DNA from: Tahibacter harae
GTDB taxonomy: Bacteria; Pseudomonadota; Gammaproteobacteria; Xanthomonadales; Rhodanobacteraceae
Direction: 5' to 3'
DNA length: 64,000 nucleotides
Assembly: GCF_024437735.1 (NCBI RefSeq)
Contig: NZ_JANFQO010000024.1
Location: forward strand, 31,688-95,687
Shown here: in pieces, positions 25,261 to 33,883 of the stretch
How positions within the stretch are numbered: position 1 is the first letter of the stretch
How the letters are laid out: each line of letters starts with the position of its first letter
Position numbers and translations under genes: made by a program
Notes under the pieces: generated by a model
What the model was told of the DNA's origin: nothing
The model's input: the letters and a program-made list of their open reading frames with translations, nothing else
The model's database searches: none

Positions 25261-26361
25261 GAGTCGCTGCACGGCGGCGGCGGTCTCGCGCATCAGCCGC
25301 GCGATGTAGTCGGCGGCGGCGGGAAAGGTCGCTTCGGGTGCATCCGGCGTGGCCAGCAGCGGTGCGGACTGGCCGCACCACAGCGACATAAGATCGGCGC
25401 GGCCCTGCGCGGTCGCGGCCGGGCGCAGCCGTGCGGTAAGCCAGTTCTGCTGCGGATACGGCGCCACCGGCTGCGCCGCCAGCTCGCGCATGAAGCGGTT
25501 GCGGATGCCGCGCGCGAGGCGGCCGCTGAATGCGCGGGTGAGGCCGGTGTCGCGCGCCTGCGGCCCCAGCAGTGCGCGCCGGTGCAGATCGCTGGTGCCG
25601 GATTCGCGGCAGGCGAGAAAGCCGGTGCCGATCTGCGCGGCCTGGGCGCCCAGCGCCAGCACGGCGGCGATGCCGCGGCCGTCGGCGATACCGCCGGCGG
25701 CGACCACCGGCACGCGCACCGCGTCGGCCACCTGCGGCACCAGGGCCAGGGTGCCGGTCAGCGATTCTTCCGCGGGACGCAGGAAGGACACGCGGTGGCC
25801 GCCAGCCTCGAAGCCGCTGGCGACGACGCCGTCCACGCCGGCCTGTTCCAGCGCGACGGCTTCGTCCGGCGTGGTCGCTGCGCCCAGGGTGAAGATGCCG
25901 AGGTCGCGGCAGCGCGCGAGGATGTCGGCCGAGGGAATGCCGTAGACAAAGCTGAACACCGCCGGCCTTGCCGCGAGCACGGCCTCGACCTGTTCCGCGT
26001 ACGCCGGCGAGTAGCGTGCCGGCCGCTGCGGCGGCGCCACGCCGAGTTCGTCGAAATACGGCTGCAGCGGCGCCAGCCAGGCGGCGAACTGGGCGTCGTC
26101 AGCGCTGGCGGCGTCGCTGCCCTCGAACGGGATCCACAGGTTCAGCGCAAACGGGCGCGCGGTGCGCTGGCGGATCGCGGCGGCGGTTGCGGCAATGCCG
26201 GCGGCGTCCAGGTGATGCACGCCGAAGGAACCCAGGCCGCCGGCCTCGCTGACCGCGGCAGCCAGCTCCGCCGCCGATAGCCCGCCGCCGAACGGGCCCT
26301 GGACCAGCGGCAGGGACAGGTCCAGCCGGCGCATCAGTTCGGTCTGCTTCCACGTGTTCAT
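25225..26361 (-). CDS. Nitronate monooxygenase (NPD family)
   Basis: A 378-residue FMN-dependent enzyme that oxidises alkyl nitronates. Seen: LVQGPFGGGLSAAELAAAVSEAGGLGSFG at the start of the barrel, a central VDGVVASGFEAGGHR with the catalytic His, VVAAGGIADGRGIAAVLALGAQAAQIGTGFLAC for FMN phosphate binding. The Met at 26361 (MNTWKQTEL) is the start; an apparent longer start lies in repeat copy C. The C-terminal NGVRFTSPKG comes from repeat copy B, so the native end was probably replaced. Flanked by two 78-bp elements and divergent from a LysR regulator, its likely controller. Confidence 0.88.
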   Translation of the reverse strand: MNTWKQTELMRRLDLSLPLVQGPFGGGLSAAELAAAVSEAGGLGSFGVHHLDAAGIAATAAAIRQRTARPFALNLWIPFEGSDAASADDAQFAAWLAPLQPYFDELGVAPPQRPARYSPAYAEQVEAVLAARPAVFSFVYGIPSADILARCRDLGIFTLGAATTPDEAVALEQAGVDGVVASGFEAGGHRVSFLRPAEESLTGTLALVPQVADAVRVPVVAAGGIADGRGIAAVLALGAQAAQIGTGFLACRESGTSDLHRRALLGPQARDTGLTRAFSGRLARGIRNRFMRELAAQPVAPYPQQNWLTARLRPAATAQGRADLMSLWCGQSAPLLATPDAPEATFPAAADYIARLMRETAAAVQRLENGVRFTSPKG

Positions 26362-26386
26362 GGCGACTCCGGATTTCAGGGAAGGA

Positions 26387-26464
26387 GAAAACGGGGTCAG
26401 GTTCACTTACCTGAGCAGGCAAAGCGCTGTCGTGCCGCTGGTCAGTAAACCTGACCCCGTTTTC
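26387..26464. repeat. Inverted-repeat element, copy C (78 bp)
   Basis: Arms 26387-26407 and 26444-26464 match in 20 of 21 positions (one C/T difference) and share the gaaaacggggtcaggtt core with copy B. It has the same 78-base length as B, but the interior sequence is unrelated. It fills most of the gap between the divergent monooxygenase and LysR genes. Confidence 0.85.
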
Positions 26465-26535
26465 ACCACGGTAATTGCGTGTACGCCGCGCAGTAATCCC
26501 GCATCATTCAATTCATTCATTACCTGATGTAAGCA

Positions 26536-27453
26536 ATGAGCCGACAGTTCGACGACCTCATGCTCGGCAGCATCGAGCTGTTCTGCCTCACCGCCGAGCA
26601 CGCCAGCTTCACCGCCGCGGCCGCCGCCGCCGGGCTGACGCCGGCCGCGGTCAGCCGTGCCGTGACCCGGCTGGAACAGCGCCTGGGCGTGCGCCTGTTC
26701 TTCCGCACCACGCGCCAGGTGCGCCTGACCGACGATGGCCGCGCGTACTACCAGCAGTGCCGCCAGGCGCTGAACCAGCTGGCCGAGGCCGAGCGCGAAC
26801 TCAGCGGCCAGCAGCAGCGTCCGGCCGGCACCTTGCGCATCAGCCTGCCCACGCCGCTGGGGCATTGCCGCATCCTGCCGCTGCTGCCGGAATTCCGCCG
26901 CCGCCATCCGGAGGTATCGCTGGACGTGCAGCTCAGCGACCGCAACGTCGATCTGCTGGCCGAGGGCTACGACCTGGCCGTGCGCGGCCGCGCCCAGCCC
27001 GATTCCAGCCTGGTCGCGCGCAAGCTCTGCGATGCGGAACTGGTGGTGGTGGCCACGCCGGACTATCTGGCGCGCCACGGCACGCCGCGCACGCCGGCCG
27101 ACCTGGCCGCGCACGACTGCCTGCAATTCCTGCTGCCGCGCAACGGCCAGCCTGTGCCCTGGCTGTTCCGCCAGGACGGCCGCGAGCTGGAGCTGCCGAC
27201 CAGCGGCGCCATCCATACCCGCGAACACCTGCTCTGCGCCGTCACCCTGGCGCGCCACGGCGCCGGCGTGCTGCAGACCTACCGCTTCATCGTCGAGGAC
27301 GACCTGGCCAGCGGCCGCCTGGTGGAGTTGCTGCAGCCCTACGGTGGCCGTTCCCGGCCGTTCTCGCTGCTGTATCCCGGCGCGCGGCATATGCCGCTGC
27401 GCCTGCGCGTGTTCATCGACTACCTGCTGCGTGCGTTCGGCCAGGCGGTATAG
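26536..27453 (+). CDS. LysR family transcriptional regulator
   Basis: A 305-residue regulator. The winged helix-turn-helix is at the N-terminus (ELFCLTAEHASFTAAAAAAGLTPAAVSRAVTRLEQRLGVRLFFRTTRQVRLTDDG pattern, residues about 12-66), followed by the two-lobed effector-binding domain (TLRISLPTPLG to the end, with LAEGYDLAVRGR). It is divergent from the nitronate monooxygenase gene, the classic arrangement for a LysR protein controlling its neighbour. The ligand is unknown. The ribosome site before the ATG at 26536 is weak. Confidence 0.9.
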   Translation: MSRQFDDLMLGSIELFCLTAEHASFTAAAAAAGLTPAAVSRAVTRLEQRLGVRLFFRTTRQVRLTDDGRAYYQQCRQALNQLAEAERELSGQQQRPAGTLRISLPTPLGHCRILPLLPEFRRRHPEVSLDVQLSDRNVDLLAEGYDLAVRGRAQPDSSLVARKLCDAELVVVATPDYLARHGTPRTPADLAAHDCLQFLLPRNGQPVPWLFRQDGRELELPTSGAIHTREHLLCAVTLARHGAGVLQTYRFIVEDDLASGRLVELLQPYGGRSRPFSLLYPGARHMPLRLRVFIDYLLRAFGQAV

Positions 27454-27524
27454 CGGGCGGCGGGCCGGAACGCTTCCACCCAGCCGCTCGCCCCGGCGGC
27501 TTCCACATGCCGAATCCCGGCTTG

Positions 27525-28904
27525 TTACCAGCCATCGGCAAACAGATAGTCCGGCCGCATGCGCGCGACCAGATAATCCTCGCTGTTCGCCTCCGCGCCG
27601 CAATCCGGCGTCACGCCGCCGACCAGCACCGGCATGCCCAGCCACAGGGTCAGGCGCGAGACGCGGTGTTCCGGCGGCGTTCCGGCGCACGGCGGCGTGG
27701 CGGGACGGAAGGCGATGACGCTGGACTCCGTCGCGCCGAAACCGTTTTCGGTGTAGATCGCGCCGTCGCGCCGTACGTGCGCCATGCCCAGGTAGATGCC
27801 GGAATGCTGCATGTGGCTGTAGGGCCTTATCTGGCCGCTGAGCAGTACGCGGCGTCCCGGCAGCACGGTAATCAGCTGGCGTCCCGGAGCGAGGTCGATC
27901 GTCACCGGCTGGCCGTCCAGCGTGACCGGCTCCAGCTCGTCGACCGAAGCCGAGTCTTCGTCGAAGACGAACAGCAGCACCCGGTCGGCACTGTTGCCGC
28001 GGACGTTGTAGCGGATGGCGCCGGCCAGTGCGACAGTCCGCGCATCGAGCGCGCGACCGGCGCCGACCACCGCACTGTTGGAAAACGGCAGCGGCCGTTC
28101 GAGTATATCTTCCTGCTCCAGCGTGGTGCGGCTGAGCGTCAGCCGGTAGGCGCCGCCGTTGCGGCCGTTCTGGCCGAACACCCAGAGGCGGCCGTCCGGC
28201 GCCTCGACCGTGGTGGTGGCGTTGTCGCTGATGTCGGTGGTGAAGACGCGCGCGCGCTTCAGGCTGCCGTTGGCGGCCAGCAGCACGATGAAGCCGCGGT
28301 ACTCGCTGGAATCCTGCAGCTGGGCCTGCCCGGTGACGGCGATATCGCCGTTGGGCAGGGCGTTCACGCCCAGCGGCATTTCCTGCCGGCCGAGTGCGGT
28401 GACCACCTGCGCATCCAGGTCGAGGTTGACGATGCCGCCGCTGCCGAACTGCGGATCGAGCTGGCCGGTGTGCTTGAGCACGCGCAGGATCTGCAGGTTC
28501 TGCTCCTCGCCGGCGGCAGTGCTGGCCCGCGCCATCACCATGTGGCCGTCCGGCTGGCACAGGCCGGGCACAAAATCGTTCGGGCTGCCCGGCAAGGTCA
28601 CGCTGACGCGGCCCTGGGCGCCGTAGGTCTCGTCATAGTCGCCGTCGGGCTTCAGGCGCAGGGTGACCAGGCGGTTCTCGCCGGAGGCGATGCCGGTGAC
28701 GGTGAAACTGCCGTCGGCGGCGGCGCAGCCGACCGAGGCCTGGTCGTTGCTGCCGCCGTTGACGGCCTGGAAGGCGTAGTTGCGCATGCCGCCGTCGCCA
28801 AAGGCGGGATCGAGCGGGCCGACATGGGCGCCGGCGCTGCCGCCCAGCGCGGCGGCGGTCAGGCCCAGCGACAGGGCAATCGAGGACAAGGTGAACGGTT
28901 TCAT
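27525..28904 (-). CDS. Exported delta-60 repeat protein
   Basis: A 459-residue secreted protein with a signal peptide (MKPFTLSSIALSLGLTAAAL) and delta-60 repeats. Each unit has the wording LDPAFGDGG, then VTGIASGENRLVTLRLKPDGDYDETYG, then LDPQFGSGG, spaced about sixty residues apart, with a more degenerate propeller-like C-terminal half. Proteins with these repeats are thought to fold as beta-propellers outside the cytoplasm; their role is not known. It is a close paralogue of the next gene (29140-30477), same strand and order, so the pair arose by tandem duplication. Confidence 0.8.
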   Translation of the reverse strand: MKPFTLSSIALSLGLTAAALGGSAGAHVGPLDPAFGDGGMRNYAFQAVNGGSNDQASVGCAAADGSFTVTGIASGENRLVTLRLKPDGDYDETYGAQGRVSVTLPGSPNDFVPGLCQPDGHMVMARASTAAGEEQNLQILRVLKHTGQLDPQFGSGGIVNLDLDAQVVTALGRQEMPLGVNALPNGDIAVTGQAQLQDSSEYRGFIVLLAANGSLKRARVFTTDISDNATTTVEAPDGRLWVFGQNGRNGGAYRLTLSRTTLEQEDILERPLPFSNSAVVGAGRALDARTVALAGAIRYNVRGNSADRVLLFVFDEDSASVDELEPVTLDGQPVTIDLAPGRQLITVLPGRRVLLSGQIRPYSHMQHSGIYLGMAHVRRDGAIYTENGFGATESSVIAFRPATPPCAGTPPEHRVSRLTLWLGMPVLVGGVTPDCGAEANSEDYLVARMRPDYLFADGW

Positions 28905-29043
28905 GGTGGCTTCTCGCGTTGACGCCCGACGGCGCAGGGCGCAGTACGCGGCGGGACGGTGTTTTCTCCGCGCTGCAGCGGCGCGGTGGGGCGGCGTTCA
29001 GGCAGGCGGTGCCGCGCGTACTTATGGAAATGGGTATTTGTGC

Positions 29044-29121
29044 CTAAACGGAGATCAGGTCCACGTACGCGGACTGCGCGGCAATTTCTATTTTTCAGGT
29101 AAGTGAACCTGACCCGTTTTC
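29044..29121. repeat. Inverted-repeat element, copy D (78 bp, decayed left arm)
   Basis: The right arm agtgaacctgacccgttttc (29102-29121) keeps all but one base of the family sequence. The left arm (from 29044, taaacggagatcaggtccac) has several changes. The total length is again 78 bases. It lies between the two delta-60 genes. Confidence 0.65.
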
Positions 29122-29139
29122 CGTTTTCCGTTTTTCGGC

Positions 29140-30477
29140 TCAGTCCATGCCGTCGCCGAACAGGTAGTCCGGGCGCAGGCGACCGATCAGATAATCCAGC
29201 GCATCCGTGCCGCCTTGGCAGTTCTGCAGCACGCCGCCGGCCAGCACTGGCAGGCCGTCCCACAGGGTGAGGCGCAGGAAGCTGTGCAGCGGCACCACGG
29301 TGGCGCAGGCCGGATCGGGTGCGCGGAAGGAGACGAGCTGGGTGCCGCCGTCGCCGAACTGCGTTTCCAGGCGGTCGCCATCCGTGTCGTAGCCGATGCG
29401 CGCGGTGGCGAAATGGATGGCCGAGCGGCTGTTGCTGCCGCTCGTCGAGGCCAGGCTGGAAAGCAGCACGCGGCGGCCGGGCAACACGGTCAGCCCCAGA
29501 TCGCCGCTGGCCAGGTAGCCGGCCGGCGGTCCCGGCAGCGGCAGCGCGGTGATGCTGTTGGCGCGGAACACGATCACCTGAGGCGCCGCGCCGGGATTCT
29601 GCGACACCGTCGCTGCGGGCATGACGACGGTATCCGCGTCGACCGGCCGCGCCGGACCCAGCGCGTACACGTAGCCGGGCGGCGCCGCGTATTCCAGCAC
29701 GCCTTCCCAGGCCAGCGAGTCACGGTTGAGCGTAGCGCGGTACACGCCGCTGATGCGGCCGTTGCGTCCGAATGCCCAGAGCCGTCCGTCCGGCGCCTGC
29801 ACTGCGGCATAGACGTTGGCGGAGCGCAGGTTGGCCAGGGCTTGCACGGTGCGCACGCTGCCGTCGGCGCGCAGCAGGGCGATGAATCCGCGCGAGCTGC
29901 CGTCGGCCAGCTGGGCATCGCCGCCGATGGCAAGATCGCCGTTGGGCAGGGCGTTCACGCTCAGCGGCGTTTCGCGTTGGCCCAGGCCTGGTATCCAGCT
30001 GTCCAGGTCGATGTCGGCCGCGCCGTTGCTGCCGAAGGATGGATCCGGCTGGCCGCTCTGCTTGAGTACGCGCACGATCTGCAGGGCCTGCTCGCCGTCC
30101 TGGCCGGTGAGCGTGCGTACCAGGACCAGGTTCCCGTCGGGCTGGCACAGGCCGGGAATGTAGCCGCTGAAAGTGCCTGGCAGGTCGAAGCTCGCTTTGC
30201 CGTCCACGCCAAAGGCGGGATCGTAGCCGCCGTTGGCGTGCAGCCGGATGGTGACCACGCGCCGGCTATTCGAGGCGATGCCGGCCGCGGTCAGGGTGCC
30301 GTTGGCGCTGGCGCAGGCCACTACGCCCTGGTCATTGTTGCCGCCGCTGACCGGCTGGAAGCCATAGTGGCGCAGACCGCCGTCGCCGAAGGCCGGGTCC
30401 AGTGCGTTGGCGGCCTGGGCCGCGCCGGTCGTCGCGCAGAAACTCAGACAGAGCAGGAAAAGACGAGGCAGGATCAT
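29140..30477 (-). CDS. Exported delta-60 repeat protein, paralogue
   Basis: A 445-residue secreted protein with signal peptide MILPRLFLLCLSFCATTGAAQA and repeats LDPAFGDGGLRHYGF, YDPAFGVDG and PDPSFGSNG in the first 170 residues. It aligns along its length with the protein at 27525-28904, including the shared ends RLTLWDGLPVLAGG and RLRPDYLFGDG. Beta-propeller fold is expected from the family; the function is unknown. The two genes are separated by 235 bases that contain repeat copy D, so they are probably transcribed separately. Confidence 0.8.
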   Translation of the reverse strand: MILPRLFLLCLSFCATTGAAQAANALDPAFGDGGLRHYGFQPVSGGNNDQGVVACASANGTLTAAGIASNSRRVVTIRLHANGGYDPAFGVDGKASFDLPGTFSGYIPGLCQPDGNLVLVRTLTGQDGEQALQIVRVLKQSGQPDPSFGSNGAADIDLDSWIPGLGQRETPLSVNALPNGDLAIGGDAQLADGSSRGFIALLRADGSVRTVQALANLRSANVYAAVQAPDGRLWAFGRNGRISGVYRATLNRDSLAWEGVLEYAAPPGYVYALGPARPVDADTVVMPAATVSQNPGAAPQVIVFRANSITALPLPGPPAGYLASGDLGLTVLPGRRVLLSSLASTSGSNSRSAIHFATARIGYDTDGDRLETQFGDGGTQLVSFRAPDPACATVVPLHSFLRLTLWDGLPVLAGGVLQNCQGGTDALDYLIGRLRPDYLFGDGMD

Positions 30478-30587
30478 GGCAGTGCCGCTTGACGCGCCGG
30501 AGTGCGCGTCTTGCAGTACGCAGCGGTGGGCCGCTTTCTCCGCCGCTGGCGGTCAGCGGCGGTGTCTGAAAGCCCGCTGTGCCGGCT

Positions 30588-32996
30588 TCAGTCGCGCGCC
30601 GCCGCCGCCACGACGCGCACGCCGCAGTCGGCCAGCCAGCCTTCGGCCTGGGCCAGGCCGGCATAGGGCAGCGGCGGCCGCTCGCGCAGGGCGACCACGG
30701 CGGCGGCCAGGCTGTCGTGGGTCTGCGCCGATGCGGCCAGGCGGCAGCGCGCATAGGCCAGTGCCGCGCGCTCGGCGTCGACGCTGGCCGATTCCACCGC
30801 GCGTTCGCTGCCGCGGCCGGCGATGACGGGAGCGAGCAGGGCTTCGGCCTCGCGGAATTCGCCGCGGCCCAGATGCACGCGGGCGCGGTCGGCCTGCAGC
30901 GACAGCAGGCGCGGATTGTTCTGCGCCTGCAGGCGCGTCTCCAGCGCGCGGGTTTCCTCGATCACGGCCAGCGCGCGCGGCCAGTCGCGGCGCAGCAGGT
31001 ACAGCTGCAGCTGCGAATGCAGGATGCGCGCGACTTCCACATGGGTGTCGCCGTAGAAGGCGCGCGCATCGGCCAGCACCTTGGCATAGGCCGCCTCGGC
31101 TTCGGCGTCGCGGCGCAGCTCGCGCAGGCTGGCGGCGATGCCGCGTTCGATCTGCAGCCGGCCGGCGGTGCGTTCCGGCACCAGCTGCCCATTCTGCGCG
31201 CGCGCTTCCAGCAGGTAGGCGTGACCCTGCGCCGCGGCGCCGCGGTACAGCTCGGTCATGCCCAGGCTGCTCAGGGTGACGGCGTAGTTCGCGCGCGAGC
31301 CGGGCAGGTTCGCCCGCAGCACGCCGGCGGCGCGGCGCAGGTCGGCGCGGGAGCCTTCGCGGTCGCCGAGCATGAGGCGGTAGACCGAGGCATTGCCGTA
31401 CAGCACGCCGAGGAAATAGCTGTCGTCGTCGCCCAGGTCGGTGCGCCGCTGTATCGCCTGCTGCTCCAGCGCCAGCGCGCCGGCGTAGTCGCCGCGGGCG
31501 TAGGCGATGACACCCAGCTCATGCAGCGCGTCGGTAATGTCGTCCTCCGGCGGCTGCGGCAGCGGCTGCCACAGCGCCAGCGCGCGCTTGTACAGGGATT
31601 CGGCCTCGTTGTTCAGGCCCTGCTTGGCCATCACGCGCGCGGCTGCGGCCAGCATGTTGGCGCGGGCGTCCTCGCCCATGCCGAACACCGTATCGCCTTC
31701 CTCCAGCAGGCGCCGGCTGCTGCGGCGCAGGAGTTCCTGCGCGCTGATCTCGCCGGCGCGGGTCTCGCCGGGGTTGGCGGCGTTGAACAGTTCCTGGAAG
31801 AAGGTGGCCACGGCGCGGGCCTTGTCGCGCTCGCGCTGGGTTTCGTCGAGCTGGCGTTGCACCCGGTACAGATGGAAGGCGAAGAACAGCGCCGCCGCCG
31901 CCGCGGCCGCGAGCCAGGGCCAGTACTGCCGCAGCGTGCTGCGCAGGCGGTAGCCGCGTTCGCCGCGGCGCGCCTCCACGGCTTCGCCGCGCAGCCAGCG
32001 CTGCAGGTCGCCGAGCAGGGCCTCGGCGCTGAGATAGCGCTGGGCCGGATCCTTGCGCAGCGCCTTGAGACAGATCGCATCCAGATCGCGGTTGATGCCG
32101 CGGCGCGCGCCCGCCTGCGACGGCGGCAGCGGTTCCTGGCTCAGGATCGCGGCGACCAGGGCCTTGCTTTCCTTTGCCTCGCCGTAGGGCGAGCGGCCGC
32201 TGATCAATTCGTACAGCACCACGCCCAGCGAATAGATGTCGCTGCCCACGCCGGCGCCCGCATCGGCCTGCAGCTGTTCCGGCGCGGCGTAGCGCAGGGT
32301 CAGCTGGCTGGCGCCGCTGGCGGTGATGGCGTCCTCGCGCAGCAGTCGGGCGATGCCGAAATCGAGCAGACGCACATTGCCGTCGCTGCTGACCAGGATG
32401 TTCGAGGGCTTGATGTCGCGGTGGACTATCCACTGGCGGTGGGCATAGGCGACCGCGTCGGCCAGCTGGCAGAACAGCTGCACCCGCGCCGCCAGGTTCA
32501 GGCCGTGCTGCTCGCAGTGGCGGTCCAGCCGCTCGCCTTCGATATAGGCCGTGGCCAGGAACGGCGCGCCGTTGGCGTCGGTGCCGGCATCGACCAGGGG
32601 TGCAATGTGCGGATGTTCCAGCGCGGCGAGGATGCGTATCTCGCGCTCGAAGCGGCGCTGGTCCTCGGCGTTCCAGTGGCTGTGCAGGATCTGCTTGAGC
32701 GCGACCAGCTGGGCCGCCTCGCCGAGACGCCGCTCCGCCAGCCAGACCTGGCCCATGCCGCCGCGGCCCAGCTCGCGCAGCAACTGGTAGTGGGCGACCT
32801 GCGGCGGTGCGCCGGCGGCGGGCTGGTCCAGCAGGGCGACGGGAGTTTCATTCGCGGCGAGCTGGCGGCGCAGCGCCGCGGCCAGTTCCGGTTCGTCCGT
32901 GGCCAGGCGTTGCAGGGCCTGTTCGCGCGCGGTTGCGTCCAGTTCCAGCAGGTCGAGAAAGTGTTGTTTGTGGCGCAGGTAGGCGGCGGCGTCCAT
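30588..32996 (-). CDS. Ser/Thr protein kinase with TPR-like C-terminal domain
   Basis: An 802-residue membrane kinase. The start at 32996 (MDAAAYLRHKQ) is seven bases after the sigma-factor gene. The kinase domain runs from about 70 to 340: Gly loop GRGGMGQVW, ATP-binding Lys101 in VALKQIL, catalytic loop HRDIKPSN and DFG. A membrane helix lies at about 357-375. The rest, to the C-terminus, is a run of helical TPR-like repeats on the far side of the membrane, a likely ligand or protein sensor. In Xanthomonas an equivalent pair, PknS-EcfK, activates gene expression when the kinase phosphorylates the sigma factor. That mechanism is a fair prediction here. Confidence 0.9.
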   Translation of the reverse strand: MDAAAYLRHKQHFLDLLELDATAREQALQRLATDEPELAAALRRQLAANETPVALLDQPAAGAPPQVAHYQLLRELGRGGMGQVWLAERRLGEAAQLVALKQILHSHWNAEDQRRFEREIRILAALEHPHIAPLVDAGTDANGAPFLATAYIEGERLDRHCEQHGLNLAARVQLFCQLADAVAYAHRQWIVHRDIKPSNILVSSDGNVRLLDFGIARLLREDAITASGASQLTLRYAAPEQLQADAGAGVGSDIYSLGVVLYELISGRSPYGEAKESKALVAAILSQEPLPPSQAGARRGINRDLDAICLKALRKDPAQRYLSAEALLGDLQRWLRGEAVEARRGERGYRLRSTLRQYWPWLAAAAAAALFFAFHLYRVQRQLDETQRERDKARAVATFFQELFNAANPGETRAGEISAQELLRRSSRRLLEEGDTVFGMGEDARANMLAAAARVMAKQGLNNEAESLYKRALALWQPLPQPPEDDITDALHELGVIAYARGDYAGALALEQQAIQRRTDLGDDDSYFLGVLYGNASVYRLMLGDREGSRADLRRAAGVLRANLPGSRANYAVTLSSLGMTELYRGAAAQGHAYLLEARAQNGQLVPERTAGRLQIERGIAASLRELRRDAEAEAAYAKVLADARAFYGDTHVEVARILHSQLQLYLLRRDWPRALAVIEETRALETRLQAQNNPRLLSLQADRARVHLGRGEFREAEALLAPVIAGRGSERAVESASVDAERAALAYARCRLAASAQTHDSLAAAVVALRERPPLPYAGLAQAEGWLADCGVRVVAAAARD

Positions 32997-33003
32997 TGCG
33001 CCT

Positions 33004-33576
33004 TCAGCCCGGGGTGAAGATGTCGTTCTTGAGCCAGGCGCAGGCATGCGCCCATTCGCGGTTGACCGAGGACGGACTGATGTCCAGCGCCTGCGCCGCC
33101 TCGTCGATGGTGAGGCCGGCGAATACGCGCAGCTCCACCACGGCCGCGGCGCGCGGATCCAGTTCGCCCAGGGTGGCCAGCGCATCGTCCAGCGCGACCA
33201 GTTCGGCCGGATTGGCCATCAGCGGAATTTCCAGGCCGGCGTCCAGCGATTCCGGTACCACGCCGGCGCCGCGCTTGTCGGCCAGCTTGCGCCGGGCGCG
33301 GTCGACCAGGATCTGGCGCATGGCGCGGGCGACGATGCGGGCGAAATGGCCGCGGTCCTCGGCGGCCGGCGCTTTCTGAGCCTCGATCAGCTTGATCAGC
33401 GCATCGTTGAGCAGGGCGGTGGGCTGCAGCGTGTCATGGCCGGATTCGCTGCGCAGCACCGCGGCCGCCAGGCGTTTGAGTTCGGCATAGAGCTGGGCGA
33501 ACACGCGGTCGCGGGCCAGCGCGTCGCCCTGCTGCCAGTCGCGAATCCATCCGGTGATGTCGGCCGCGTTTTCCAT
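33004..33576 (-). CDS. ECF sigma factor (ECF43/TIGR02999-like)
   Basis: A 190-residue sigma factor. Region 2 spans about 10-95 (WQQGDALARDRVFAQLYAELKRLAAAVL, TLLNDALIKL-like text, HFARIVARAMRQILVDRARRK) and region 4 about 125-185 (LDPRAAAVVELRVFAGLTIDEAAQALDISPSSVNREWAHACAWL). The Met at 33576 is chosen because the longer reading adds a Pro/Arg-rich segment foreign to the family. No anti-sigma gene is near; instead the Ser/Thr kinase follows 7 bases on. ECF43 proteins typically pair with such kinases and are switched on by phosphorylation. Target promoters are unknown. Confidence 0.9.
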   Translation of the reverse strand: MENAADITGWIRDWQQGDALARDRVFAQLYAELKRLAAAVLRSESGHDTLQPTALLNDALIKLIEAQKAPAAEDRGHFARIVARAMRQILVDRARRKLADKRGAGVVPESLDAGLEIPLMANPAELVALDDALATLGELDPRAAAVVELRVFAGLTIDEAAQALDISPSSVNREWAHACAWLKNDIFTPG

Positions 33577-33883
33577 GGGCGGCAAGCATACCCGAGGCGG
33601 CAGTCCCGGCCGTGCGCTGCGTCGCGGACGCAGCAGGCGCCGCGGCGCGCGCAGGCGCGCCGGGGCAGGGCGGAGCGGAAAGGACAGGGCCATGGCGCGC
33701 CTGGCTGGCAGTGGGCTTGCCCGGCGGTACGCAGTTTCGCGCCGTTTCCACCGCGCGGGAGAAATCCCGCACCAATCCCCACCGAGCCAGCCCGGTGAAC
33801 GCCGTTTCGACCCGGCGGAGGAAACTTCGCGATCCTGCGTACAGCGCCCCGAGACGGCATGGTGCCGTCACTGGAGCCTGCCC
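33577..33883. other. Divergent gap with a 60-bp-spaced imperfect direct repeat
   Basis: Two 30-base units starting at 33741 and 33801 begin gccgtttc and agree at 22 of 30 positions. Unit 1 contains a small hairpin, gcggga-gaaa-tcccgc. No gene is seen. The gap must hold the promoters of the sigma-factor operon and of the exported protein at 33884. Confidence 0.4.

Noticed and set aside
25261..26406. The longer start of the nitronate monooxygenase (at 26406).
   Set aside because: The first 15 codons lie in repeat copy C (MNLTPFSP); the family start is the Met at 26361.
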